Part shown: piece by piece, positions 43,725 through 53,100 of the stretch
Numbering within the stretch: position 1 is the first letter of the stretch
How the letters are laid out: every line of letters starts with the position of its first letter
The notes under the pieces: generated by a model
What the model was told of the DNA's origin: nothing
The model's database searches: none
Seen by the model: the letters and a program-made list of their open reading frames with translations, nothing else
Translations under genes and position numbers: made by a program
From: Paulinella micropora
Taxonomy: Eukaryota > Cercozoa > Imbricatea > Euglyphida
Direction of reading: 5' to 3'
Assembly (NCBI GenBank): GCA_009731375.1
Contig: BJOX01000290.1
Span: 190,437 to 254,436 of the forward strand
DNA: 64,000 nucleotides

Positions 43725-43846
43725 TGCGGGACGACAGCCCCGTAAAACTATTAAGAACTGCTAAAGTTAAAGGAGGTGGTTTTCATACTAAGATAAGGAG
43801 GGAAATTAAACTTAAATGTTTCTTTCGTGGCTGTGGTATGACTTAA
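43724..43846 (+). CDS. 40-residue basic hypothetical protein
   Basis: Starts in a TAATG overlap with the previous gene: MRDDSPVKLLRTAKVKGGGF, then a basic stretch with CFFRGCGMT at the end. Its stop coincides with the first bases of the right arm. Confidence 0.45.
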   Translation: MRDDSPVKLLRTAKVKGGGFHTKIRREIKLKCFFRGCGMT

Positions 43847-44059
43847 AATCATATTTGTCAATATGTTTTTCTATCAATTCCCGCACATATGCCCGCCCTT
43901 TTTCTTTGTCCCCGTGGTTGCTTGCTTCTTTTTTGCTTCTTGTTTCTTTTTTGGTGCCGTCGTCCATTTCGCTTTTTCGTCTCTATATAAAAAAAGAAAT
44001 AGTCCCCGCCGATACAAGGGGAACCATTTCATATATGAAAATCTCTTTGTGTTTCCAGT

Positions 44060-44521
44060 CTATGCCGTTATAGTTGGGGCGGGTGTCGTTAGGTCTTCTT
44101 TGTGTAATCGTATTATATTGTTTTTGACGAGGGTTAAATCGCACTCTGTAAAAATACGGGCTAATATGTCTAAATCTTCTAGTGTCAGTTTATTCATAAT
44201 GCTTTTTTTATGGTGTGGGTCTTTTTGCTTCTTTTTCTGTGTGTAGTTTGGATTACCATAAACCGCCCGCTTTTTCCTGTCAATAACCTGTTCATATGTG
44301 GTTGTATGACGATAATATAATATTTTGCCGTCTTTCGTTTTACGAGGGACATATGCGTGATAATATGAAACTCCGTTTTTTACTTCGATTTTAAACGGAA
44401 GCGGGGCTTCAAGACCTTTATTAATAATACCATTTGGGCGACCACGTTTTTTACGCTCGGGTGTGTTATGCTCGGGGGCGGTGCCGTTGGTGGTGCTGTC
44501 GGGTTTGTTGTCGTCAGTCAT
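44060..44521 (-). CDS. Small basic protein with GRP motif, right arm
   Basis: Identical copy of 40444-40905; see there. Confidence 0.75.
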   Translation of the reverse strand: MTDDNKPDSTTNGTAPEHNTPERKKRGRPNGIINKGLEAPLPFKIEVKNGVSYYHAYVPRKTKDGKILYYRHTTTYEQVIDRKKRAVYGNPNYTQKKKQKDPHHKKSIMNKLTLEDLDILARIFTECDLTLVKNNIIRLHKEDLTTPAPTITA

Positions 44522-44671
44522 ATTATATTATATTATATATATTTCTATATAAATTAATTATTTAAATCAATATTCATAATTATCATTTAAAATAATTGTT
44601 AAAGGTATGTATATCAATTAATTATTTATTTTTTAATAAAGTATATTCAGATAGATATAAAAAAAAGATGG
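44522..44671. promoter_or_regulatory. AT-rich divergent intergenic region, right arm (possible origin)
   Basis: Mirror of 40294-40443. Confidence 0.5.
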
Positions 44672-45742
44672 TTGATGGTGCGACTGATGGGACGGGGCGG
44701 GACGGGCCCCCTGTATATATATATTGGGGACGATAAAAAACTTAACAAAAAATTAAACAAAGATGATACGGAAGGCGGGTGTAGAGTTTTCTTTCGTGAG
44801 ATGAAGGCTTCCCCGTTGTATGCCGTAAAGGTAGCGACCCCCGACTTATTGGATTTCATAAAGGAAAATCCACACACGATGGAAAGTTTAGGAACCGCTT
44901 TATTTTTGAAACCATATGCCGACATTGACAAGACATACGACACGGAGGAAGACAGAGCCTTAAACGAAGTCTCCGATTATCTAAGAGCCCGCGAGGCCTT
45001 TGTTGAGTTATTCGGCGAGGATATGATAGCCCGCAGTGGGTGCGGGTATTCAAACAAAAAAGAGAAATATGTCAATTCGTTTCATTTCGTGGGGAATAGT
45101 GGCGAACTTTACGGCGATGCGACGGAAATTAAACAAGTCATTAAAGACGAACTGCCCGACTATAAAGAGTTAGGCTATGATTTAGCCGTTTATCATAAAA
45201 GCGGAACTCCAAGCGGAATGAGAGCCCCTTATGCAGTTAAAAAAGGAGATAATAGGCCGTTGGAATTCGTGGAAGTTATTGAGGGCGACCGCCTTATAAC
45301 AAAGGACTTAAGCGAGGTTTCAAATGATTTTTATGAACAACTATTAATCACCACGGCCGAGCACGACATAGACCGCACCAACAAACGGCCCGCGGAAGTA
45401 AAAAACTTAGAGATTAATATTAATAAGTTATTCGGAGCGATACCCGTATTAGAGCACGAGGCGAACCAACACACGATTAAGAACATAAGCGAAACGGAAA
45501 CAGAAGAAGGGCTAATGAAAACATATAAATTAAAAAGACTAATGCCGACCTTGTGTCATTTCTGCGACCGAATACACGAAGCAGACAACACACTTTTTAT
45601 ATTACAATTTCTAAACGGGGCCAAAGTTGCGGGATGTTGGAAGCAGAAAGGGGAAGCCGAACTTAAAGGCGAGAGCCCCCTTTATATCACTTTAACGGCG
45701 GGAACTAATACAACATACGCGGAGAAAATCAAATATACATAA
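44672..45742 (+). CDS. PrimPol-type primase, right arm
   Basis: Identical protein to 39223-40293 (YADIDK, FHF and CHFC...H motifs). Followed after 2 bp by the helicase start. Confidence 0.9.
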   Translation: MMVRLMGRGGTGPLYIYIGDDKKLNKKLNKDDTEGGCRVFFREMKASPLYAVKVATPDLLDFIKENPHTMESLGTALFLKPYADIDKTYDTEEDRALNEVSDYLRAREAFVELFGEDMIARSGCGYSNKKEKYVNSFHFVGNSGELYGDATEIKQVIKDELPDYKELGYDLAVYHKSGTPSGMRAPYAVKKGDNRPLEFVEVIEGDRLITKDLSEVSNDFYEQLLITTAEHDIDRTNKRPAEVKNLEININKLFGAIPVLEHEANQHTIKNISETETEEGLMKTYKLKRLMPTLCHFCDRIHEADNTLFILQFLNGAKVAGCWKQKGEAELKGESPLYITLTAGTNTTYAEKIKYT

Positions 45743-45744
45743 AA

Positions 45745-46992
45745 ATGGCCAATGAGAACCGCCAAGCAATCCAACAACGAGAGAAACAGGAACTCATAGA
45801 AAAACTTAACACTATTGGGGCGGACATAATACACACTAAAGAAGCCTTTTGTAGCGACATTAAAGAATTTATGGAAGAGCAATACAAGCCGACCCCGACA
45901 TATGATATTATAGCCATTAAAAGCGGATTAGGCACAGGCAAGACGACAGCGAACTCTAAGGCGATTACTGACCTTATTTTAAATTGTAAGGAGATTACAA
46001 CACTAATACGCGGGGCTAAATTAACACAGGCGACTATTAAAAAATATGCGGGTCAAATTGTGGAGAAATTAAAAAATAACCACTTAGCCCGCGAAATATT
46101 AGAAAAACATAAAGAGGACTACGCGACCGCGATATTAGAACTAGCAATGAAAACCCCCTTTAAATCAATCATAAGCAGTTATCGGCGGACACTTGCGAGC
46201 GACTATAAAAACAAATACCCCTTAAATGCGGATTACAGAGACGAGCCGAAGGGGAAAATTAAAAAGAATAATCAAACCATTCAGGCCGATAGTTTCCACA
46301 GAATACCGATAAGCGAAGAGCCGATAAATAAATTAGTCATTGAAGAGGCCGACCAATTCATAAAACACTTAACGAGCGACACTTTCAAGAAGTCCCGAAA
46401 CAATAAGAATAATTGGGAGATGATTAAATATGTAATAGGCACGGCCGACCAAATAATATTAATGTCAGGCACACTAAAGGCCGACGATATAGAATTCTTT
46501 CAAAACATAAGGCGTAAAATCTTCCGCGGAACACAGACTTTATTTATTAACAATGAGCCCCCGAGCAAGACAAAACGACACATTCACATTAAGGAGGGCA
46601 ATATCGGCGAGGCTCATATTATTAAACTACGAGCGGAAGGCAAAAAAATACTAGTCCCCGCGAATATCGGAAAAAGACGGCTTAGAACATTAGCGGAAAT
46701 GTTAAAGAAGAATAAAAATAGAGTGCTATTAATAACGGGCGAGACCAACAAAACGGAGGAAGTCCGAGAAGCAATGGCTAACGAATACAAGAAATGGGCA
46801 GAATATGATATAGTCATTTATAGTCCAGCAATTACGGGGGGCTTAGATTATTCACATAAAGGGATTTTTAATAATATTGTGGCAGTGGCTTGTAATAAAA
46901 CTAATATGAGCGGGGATTTCTTCCAGATGTTGGGAAGAATACGGCACCCGATAGAAAACGACATATACTTATTTACAAAAATTACAACATAG
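45745..46992 (+). CDS. SF2 helicase, origin-binding-protein type, right arm
   Basis: Copy of 37973-39220 with one residue different near the C-terminus (LFTKITT here, LFIKITT there). Same frameshift to the downstream ORF. Confidence 0.88.
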   Translation: MANENRQAIQQREKQELIEKLNTIGADIIHTKEAFCSDIKEFMEEQYKPTPTYDIIAIKSGLGTGKTTANSKAITDLILNCKEITTLIRGAKLTQATIKKYAGQIVEKLKNNHLAREILEKHKEDYATAILELAMKTPFKSIISSYRRTLASDYKNKYPLNADYRDEPKGKIKKNNQTIQADSFHRIPISEEPINKLVIEEADQFIKHLTSDTFKKSRNNKNNWEMIKYVIGTADQIILMSGTLKADDIEFFQNIRRKIFRGTQTLFINNEPPSKTKRHIHIKEGNIGEAHIIKLRAEGKKILVPANIGKRRLRTLAEMLKKNKNRVLLITGETNKTEEVREAMANEYKKWAEYDIVIYSPAITGGLDYSHKGIFNNIVAVACNKTNMSGDFFQMLGRIRHPIENDIYLFTKITT

Positions 46993-48098
46993 CGGCCATA
47001 GAGAGCGAAACTCAGTATTTAAGGCAACTGAGGGCGAGCCTTAACATATTACATAAGCGGGAAGAAATAGCTCCCTTGACAGATTGGACTTATAACCGAT
47101 ATGGGGCCGTGGATGTAGTGGCAAACGATTATATAAAACTATTAGCAAAAAACAAAGTAGAACAGAACAAAGACGCCCGCCAATGGATACAGAATTTAAT
47201 AAAGTATTTCATAATAGCCGACTATGAAATAAGCGACCTTGACACACCAGACGCGAGCGAGCCGACAAACAAAGAGGCAAAAATAACAGAAGCAATAATT
47301 AAAAAGAACGATGCGACCGCGGTATTTAATGCGCGAACTATTACGGACGAAGAATACGAAAATTTAAAGAAAGAAACTGAGAAGGAATGGACACCCGCCG
47401 AGGAGTTGGAGTTTAAAAAAGCAAAAATAAAAAAGGAAATGTTGAAAGCAGACAACACCGACGAACCGAAAAACAATTTATTCTATAAGATATTTGACGA
47501 CGACAGATTAAGGCAGTATATATGGAATTATAGACCATATAATAAGGATGTAGAAGACCAATTAAGCGAAGGATTAAAAGCAGTTGAACGACAAGACAAA
47601 AAGCGAAACGAGAAGAACGGAACAAAAGAGGACAGAGACGGAAACAAAATTCAATGCGGGATTTCCGAATATTCATTTAATACAATAAACACCGAAAGGA
47701 AATTTAGCAAACATAAAAACCTTATACAGGTCATACGCGGTTTAGGATTTAAAAACATATGGGATTTTAAGACACAAATAAGCACAGAGGAATTAAGAGA
47801 AACTATCAAAAAGCAGGAATGGCTAGCAAAAGAAGAAGAATTAGTTTTATACACGACTGACACGAAGAAACAAAAAAAGATTATAAACCATATGAGCGAC
47901 CCTTCAAGCAAGACATTTTTAAGAGAAACATTATATTTTATCAATACCGCGATGCGAGCAGAGTGGGGGGTTTCACTGACTGCGACTAATAACCATAGGA
48001 CACATTATGAATTAAGACCGAATAAAACATTAGATGTGATGTTTAAGAAAGAAGAAGAATTAAGGAAAATTAACGGATGGCCTTATTTAGGCGAATAA
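46966..48098 (+). CDS. Helicase C-terminal part, right arm
   Basis: Copy of 36867-38000. The reading frame is open from within the end of the helicase ORF, overlapping it by about 25 bp in frame -1. No ATG near the start. Confidence 0.8.
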
Positions 48099-48101
48099 GT
48101 G

Positions 48102-48720
48102 GTTATGGGTTATATGGGCTATCTTTTTATGGGCTATTCTTTTTTTATGATACTATTTTTCAATGTGGGGCTATCTTTTTATGGGCTATCTTTTTATGGG
48201 CTATCTTTTTATGGGCTATCTTTTTTTTAGTGTGGAAAATGAACGAATTAAGGGTTAAATATGCTTAGTATTTATTTAGGGGTATGTAGTCTATTTGTCT
48301 ATAAAGAATAGGAAAAGATGCCCCTTTGTAATATAAGAAGGGAAAGGGGGGAATAGTGATTAGTGTGAATAAGGGGCTATCTTTTTATGGGCTATCTTTT
48401 TTTAATGGGGCTATCTTTTTTTTTAATGTGATAAAATGTTATCCTTTTATGTGGAGCAATCAAAATCTAAAAATTCTTCTTACTATTAATTTTATTCAAG
48501 ATTTTAAGGGGCCATCTTTTTTTAGTGTGGAAAATGAACGAATTAAGGGTTAAATATGCTTGTTATTCATTTGGGGCTATGTAGTCTTTTTTCCTATAAA
48601 GAGTAGGAAAAGATAGCCCTTTGTAATACAAGAAGGAAAAAGGGGGGAAAGGGCTTAGTGCGAATAAGGGGAAATAGAAAGGGGGACGGGGGAAAAGGGC
48701 TTAGTGTAAATAAGGGGGAA
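48102..48720. repeat. Non-coding repeat cluster near the right arm's outer end
   Basis: Mirror of 36250-36866: GGGCTATCTTTTTAT repeats and two roughly 300-bp units. 48721-48902 has no gene. Confidence 0.85.
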
Positions 48721-48902
48721 CAACGGGGGCTAGAATATTTAACCCCCCGCCTTCCACTGATAACCAATAATAGCCTCGTTTAACTTTCTGCTTAACTTTC
48801 TGCTTAACTTCCTTCATTGAATAAAAATATAACCATTTTTGTTTTGTCTCTCTCTTGCTTGAAAAAAATATTAAACAATAGAATAAAATATAATAATATA
48901 GA

Positions 48903-49718
48903 ATGACAACACGAAAGCCAAAAACCCCCGTTGATTACAATAAAGGGAAACTTTATACAATCCGATCGCCTTACACAAATAAGGTTTATATTGGAGCAAC
49001 TACACAACAACTGAGCAAACGATTATCTGAACATAAACGAAAATACAAACACTGGACAAATGGAAAATGCTATTATATTTCTTCTTTTGAAATCTTACGA
49101 GCGGAAGATGCTTAAATTGAACTTTTGAAAGAGTGTCCGTGTGATAATAAAGAACAATTAGCACGATTAGAAGGAGAAGCAATCCGCGATACTGCCAATT
49201 GTTGTAATAAGATAATAGCGGGTAGAACAACAAAAGAATATTACGAAGCAAACAAAGAAGCAATCCAGCAACAAAGAAAGCAACATTATGAAGATAATAA
49301 AGAAGCAATACTACAACAACAAAAGCAATACCGCGAAGCCAACAAAGACGAAATAAAAGAATATTATGAAGACAATAAAGAAAAATTACAGCAACAACAC
49401 AAGCAATATTGTGAAAACAATAAAGAAGCAATACAACAGCAACGAAAGCAATATTATGAAAATAATAAAGAAGCAATACAGCAACGAAAAAAGCAAAATT
49501 ATGAAAACAATAAAGAAGCAATACAACAGCAACGAAAGCAATATTATGAAAATAATAAAGAAGCAATACGACAACGACAGCGAAAATTAAGACAACAAAA
49601 AAAAAAAAACAAATCACAACGAAATCACGCCACAGCCTTCATAACCCACACACCGCTTTTTTTTTCGTGGGCCCAGCAACTATTTTTTTTCGTTAGTCCA
49701 GACCGATACGCCAATTAA
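48903..49718 (+). CDS. GIY-YIG endonuclease, in-frame TAA at codon 71
   Basis: N-terminal GIY-YIG domain: KLYTIRSPYTNKVYIGATTQ holds the two half-motifs, then SKRLSEHKRKY with the catalytic Arg. After EDA a TAA (49113) stands where relatives have Tyr, and the frame continues IELLKECPCDNKEQLARLEG with the catalytic Glu, then the conserved KIIAGRTTKEYY. The C-terminal third repeats YYENNKEAIQQQRKQ-like units (about 18 residues, 7 copies), usual in giant-virus and virophage homologues. Probably a homing or nicking enzyme that moves the element. The start codon lies inside the right arm. Confidence 0.88.
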
Positions 49719-49795
49719 GAGCCGAAACCCGCGCAACCAATTTTTGTCAAAGGTGATCAATTTTGTCCTTTTGTCCCCAGCAAAAAGTAGACCAG

Positions 49796-49934
49796 ATGAG
49801 CAAAACCCGAAGCCTTGTTCCGCGATGTGCCCCAGAGACAGACGAAGAAGTCCAGCGACGAATTAAGCGACGGAAGAAATTAAGCAATAACGAGGACAAA
49901 ATACGGGCTTCACTTGACAAAACAGAGGGGGAAA
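49796..49934 (+). CDS. Small charged ORF, cut by gap
   Basis: From MSKTRSLVPRCAPETDEE to a Lys/Arg-rich helix (RRIKRRKKLSNNEDK), running into 10 N. 49719-49795 is non-coding. No family recognised. Confidence 0.4.
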
Positions 49935-49944
49935 NNNNNNNNNN

Positions 49945-50535
49945 AGTCAATTTTCCTTCGTAGTTCCTCTAGTTCGGTTGTTATTCCTTCTTCCATCATC
50001 TCAGGGGGGTCCGCAACATTTACACATGAATAAGAAAAACTCGTAAGCATATTGCCGTGCCCCAAGACATTGGAAACCCAAGTATTAAAATTTGTTGTTT
50101 TCGGGTTAGCAAAATTCGTATATGACAAACTCGCATATAATCTTCTTTACATACTGCTTCTCTGTGTGTAATCTGCCAGCCACGGGAAAACTTTATTATT
50201 CGTTTGTTTAGTTCATTGTTTTCTGTTTGTCTAATTGTCCCTCTTTATTGATAATAACTGCTTTCTTTTTCTTGAAGTGATTTCTTATTGAATTTACTTG
50301 TTCAATAACAAAAGAAGGAGTAAATAAAACAACGGGTCTCTCAGTCCAGTTCTTTTTTTGTCACTCTCTCTTTTTTTGCTAAGTTATCAACCCTTAGCCA
50401 ACTCGGTTTATCAGGTATTAATTCATAAGTGTTTTTGTCAAATATCTCAACAGGTCGTGCCCCTATTGCTAACATTAAAGCCAACAACTTTAAATAAGGG
50501 TCATTACTTAAAATCATTTCATTTATTTTTGCCAT
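49945..50535 (-). pseudogene. Tyrosine recombinase, telomere-resolvase-like, broken
   Basis: The minus strand reads MAKINEMILSNDPYLKLLAL, then the box LAIGARPVEIF (first catalytic Arg) and the substrate-facing stretch RPVVLFTPSF one frame later. Box II follows as RRLYASLSYTNFANPK (second Arg), NTWVSNVLGHGNMLTSFSYS (His and nucleophile Tyr). Spacing and the R-LYa-LSY and LGH...TS-SYS patterns resemble protelomerases more than ordinary integrases. At least two frameshifts (about 50343 and 50200) and a missing N-terminal half make it inactive. Its C-terminus runs into the gap at 49944. Confidence 0.65.
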
Positions 50536-51136
50536 GTACTACCTTCGACACATCACTTTAGCCTGCATGGGAACGTGGTGGTTTCGACCGGGAGTTTGCA
50601 TTTTCGAATCGGGGTTGTCTGACCATGAGAAGGAAGACCTCCGACTTGCGATTGATACAGAGACCCGTATACATGGAGTCCGCCCCGACCGTCCACGCAC
50701 TTACGCTATTGAAAAGAAAGTTCTCGGACGCTCTGTTTCCAATAGGAAGGTGAAGCAAGCATTGCGTGAGAAAGGAGTGTTTGGGAGCAAGGTAGCAAAG
50801 CGCATTCCGCCATCCAAAGCAGCCACCATGTCTGAGGAAGCTATGCGTAAATATTTCATGGAATTCAACTGCACTCTGTATGGTCTTGGAGCTGATATGT
50901 GTCGCTTTATTGCTGGTGCTTCACCTTGGAAACGAAACCAATTTCCATTTATTGTTGTTAATCCGTCAGTGCTTGATCAACTACCTGTCTATGACGGTAT
51001 TATCGAATTTGACGAGACATCTGGGAAGGGAGGTTCGCCTCGTCGTAAAGTGGTGGAAGCATCAGCTGGCACCAAAGTTTGGGTCGAGGAAGTGATGGTC
51101 AGCGATGGACACGTTTCCATGGTAATTACAAAATAA
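50534..51136 (+). CDS. Hypothetical protein, unrecognised
   Basis: 200 codons starting at the element edge; a second Met (MGTWWFRPG) at 50567 may be the true start. Blocks include DTETRIHGVRPDRPRTYAIE, RSVSNRKVKQALREKGVFG and YDGIIEFDETSGKGGSPRR. Codon use and GC are unlike the AT-rich element. No domain recognised. It is in line with the RT gene downstream and may belong to the same retroelement. Confidence 0.5.
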   Translation: MYYLRHITLACMGTWWFRPGVCIFESGLSDHEKEDLRLAIDTETRIHGVRPDRPRTYAIEKKVLGRSVSNRKVKQALREKGVFGSKVAKRIPPSKAATMSEEAMRKYFMEFNCTLYGLGADMCRFIAGASPWKRNQFPFIVVNPSVLDQLPVYDGIIEFDETSGKGGSPRRKVVEASAGTKVWVEEVMVSDGHVSMVITK

Positions 51137-51174
51137 GCATACACAAAAACTCATATGGAGCGACCCTGTGGGGC

Positions 51175-51239
51175 AGTTGGCACTGCGCTGGCGCGAGCTG
51201 CGCTAACGCCTTCGGCGGCGCGCCAGCGCAGTGCCAACT
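51175..51239. other. Perfect 21-bp inverted repeat (hairpin)
   Basis: Arms AGTTGGCACTGCGCTGGCGCG and its exact complement enclose a 23-nt loop. GGGG and CCCC flank the stem and can extend it. It lies 38 bp after a stop codon in an otherwise AT-rich spacer. Could be a 3'-end signal, a replication hairpin or a small insertion. Confidence 0.85.
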
Positions 51240-51360
51240 ACCCCGAGGGATATTTATTTATGCATATATGTCGATAGTAATAATAATATATTTATATGTA
51301 TATTATTTTTTTTAAGGATTCGTACATAAGTATGATGTTGCATTGTTCCTGGTGTAGATT

Positions 51361-52099
51361 ACAATCAATTTGAACGACTTACGCAAGCGCCACGAAACTC
51401 GATTGCTGCCTCCTGTTTTCGTTACAGAACATGTCACTATTTCTGCTGCGACTGTCGCTGAAGCACCGGAGGGATCGGTGTTCTTGCACACTGACCAGTA
51501 CTGGGTCTATAAAGCAGAACATTATGCCAGACATAGTTAGAGCTATACTGCGTATGTTGCCAGCTGGAAAATTCTTATGGAAACTAGATTTTCCTACTGT
51601 AAACCAGTCGTTCGAAGCAATTAAGCTTATTGCGGCTGCTGGACATGATGCGTTGCCGTTCCATGCTGATACCACTCACTGGGCAGCATCATGTGACCAT
51701 GCAAAATGTCATGGTAAAATTAAACGTGTTTTTCACGAATCACTTCTCGCCGAGCAAGAGCATACCGGACAGCCTGTGCTACCGGACAAGAAGATTATCC
51801 TTCTATCTCGTGCTTGGCCCGCGATATCTACATGGGACATATGTCAAGCGACGTGGGGCTGCGGCAATCCGACTTTCGGCTACACGAGTCTGAGAGAAGT
51901 ACTGTGTCAGCAGGAGGAAGTTATTCGCAAAAATGCTATCATCTCCGAGCAATTCAAACAGGATCTTCGTCGTCGCGTTGAGGAGCGGGCAGCAAAGGCG
52001 GGCCGAGATATTTCTCCGCTACTGGTCGCGTTTGACGACATAGCCGCCGAAGCAGACCGAAGGGAGGCTGACGAACGGCAAGCCAAACGACAGCGTTGA
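51361..52099 (+). CDS. Hypothetical protein, unrecognised, frameshifted
   Basis: ORF 51431-52099 carries MPDIVRAILRMLPAGKF, then HADTTHWAASCDHAKCHGK with Cys/His that may bind zinc, and a charged helical tail (FKQDLRRRVEERAAKAGRD). Just upstream another frame reads LPPVFVTEHVTISAATVAEA, suggesting one gene with a frameshift near 51530. Confidence 0.45.
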
Positions 52100-52126
52100 G
52101 AGGAGTCGAAACAATCGCGCATCCGT

Positions 52127-52369
52127 GTGGGAGGAGGAGCGATAACTCGCGCAGATGTGCTTGAGAAGTGGCAGTTGGTAAAATCATTTGCACGCTCATA
52201 TCTGAACTTGAAGACATGGTTTTTTTTTATATGTATGCAGGTCGAAACTGTGAAGCAGAGCGCTGCTACTACTGCTTCGCTAGTCAAAAAAGTTCGTGAT
52301 AATGCGAAAAAAGCTAAAAAAAAACAGCGAGAAGAAAAGAAGCTAGCGCGAGCGGCAGGTATTGCTTAG
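52127..52369 (+). CDS. Short lysine-rich ORF
   Basis: 80 codons ending in a basic helix (VKKVRDNAKKAKKKQREEKK). May be a further exon or frame of the gene before it. Confidence 0.35.
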   Translation: MGGGAITRADVLEKWQLVKSFARSYLNLKTWFFFICMQVETVKQSAATTASLVKKVRDNAKKAKKKQREEKKLARAAGIA

Positions 52370-52398
52370 GTTTTAGCGCTGCTACTACGTCTATCTAA

Positions 52399-53100
52399 CT
52401 CGGGAGCCGTCCTGAATTAACCAATGACCTACGCGTTGAACTTATCGCATACCACCCCTACCGCTGGATCAAACATATACGTAGAGCAACTGCTTACCAA
52501 GCAATTCGAATATGGCAACAAACACAAAGTATCGAAAATCACCGTACGAAACTCTATGCCTGCAACGTACTCTCCCACCACTTAAGGGAAAGACATCCTC
52601 TCATCCTATCCAGCAAAACCTATACTATGGAGGTGAATGATAGAATGTGCATCAACAGAAGGTCTCTCCGAACCCTACAGGAACGCGTCCTGCGAATTTT
52701 TCTCTCCGATAGGAGCACTCGGAACACCCTTATTTCCCTATGCAAAGTCAGCTACCAAAGACCGGCTTCCATCGCGTCGAGACTTATAAATTCCCCACGA
52801 CATCTTGCTAAGTTCAAACTTCAGCCACACACCATGAAGAAACCCGCCTGCACCTGTCGAGCTTGGAACAAAAGTATCTTGTTGTCACATGCCTCTTTCC
52901 GGCTAGCGTCGCTGAAAGGAGCCTTAGAACGTGTCGGCCAACTTAGTGCGGCTGCTATACCACAATGTCCAGTCCTTACTTGGGAGCGTATACAAAAAGA
53001 GGTTATCCAAGCGCCCTCCTTCCTATCTGTAAAAATAGATCGTACTGAACTACTACACTCCTACCGCACCGACCATACGTATTTTTATCCCCCCTTGGGG
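52399..53100 (+). pseudogene. Reverse transcriptase gene, 5' part
   Basis: Open from 52399 (first ATG 52627) to the insertion of repeat R. Sequence such as ELIAYHPYRWIKHIRRATAY, TCRAWNKSILLSHASFRLAS and VLTWERIQKE is ordinary globular and has the position of an RT N-terminal domain. The open frame continues exactly into the other side of R (55033), giving YPPLG then RPKKHMFE, so R was inserted into this gene. In-frame upstream stop at 52396. Confidence 0.6.

Larger units (their letters stand above)
43846..48929. repeat. Right inverted arm (5,084 bp)
   Basis: Mirror of 36034-41119 with very few differences. Its outer end lies inside codon 9 of the GIY-YIG gene, which is intact here. Confidence 0.97.
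36034..50535. mobile_element. Inverted-arm element with PrimPol, helicase, GIY-YIG and telomere-resolvase-like recombinase
   Basis: AT-rich segment unlike both flanks. Two 5.1 kb inverted arms enclose a 2.7 kb core, and 1.6 kb more lies outside the right arm. Genes suggest self-replication (PrimPol, SF2 origin-binding-type helicase) and recombination (GIY-YIG, tyrosine recombinase). Compact layout with TAATG stop-start overlaps. The left edge cuts a gypsy RT gene; the right edge is taken where the recombinase ORF begins abruptly and composition changes (about 50535). No major capsid protein, packaging ATPase, protein-primed polymerase or DDE integrase seen. Frameshifts and in-frame stops suggest decay. 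Confidence 0.75.

Noticed and set aside
47076-48098. Independent 340-residue gene starting with TTG
   Set aside because: The frame is open well upstream and continues the helicase; no ATG start.
36034-48929. Polinton/Maverick or virophage
   Set aside because: No major capsid protein, PolB, packaging ATPase, maturation protease or retrovirus-type integrase could be found inside the arms or core.
36034-48929. Hairpin-telomere head-to-head dimer with the palindrome centre as telomere
   Set aside because: The two arms are separated by 2.7 kb of unique sequence, so the centre is not a resolvable palindrome.
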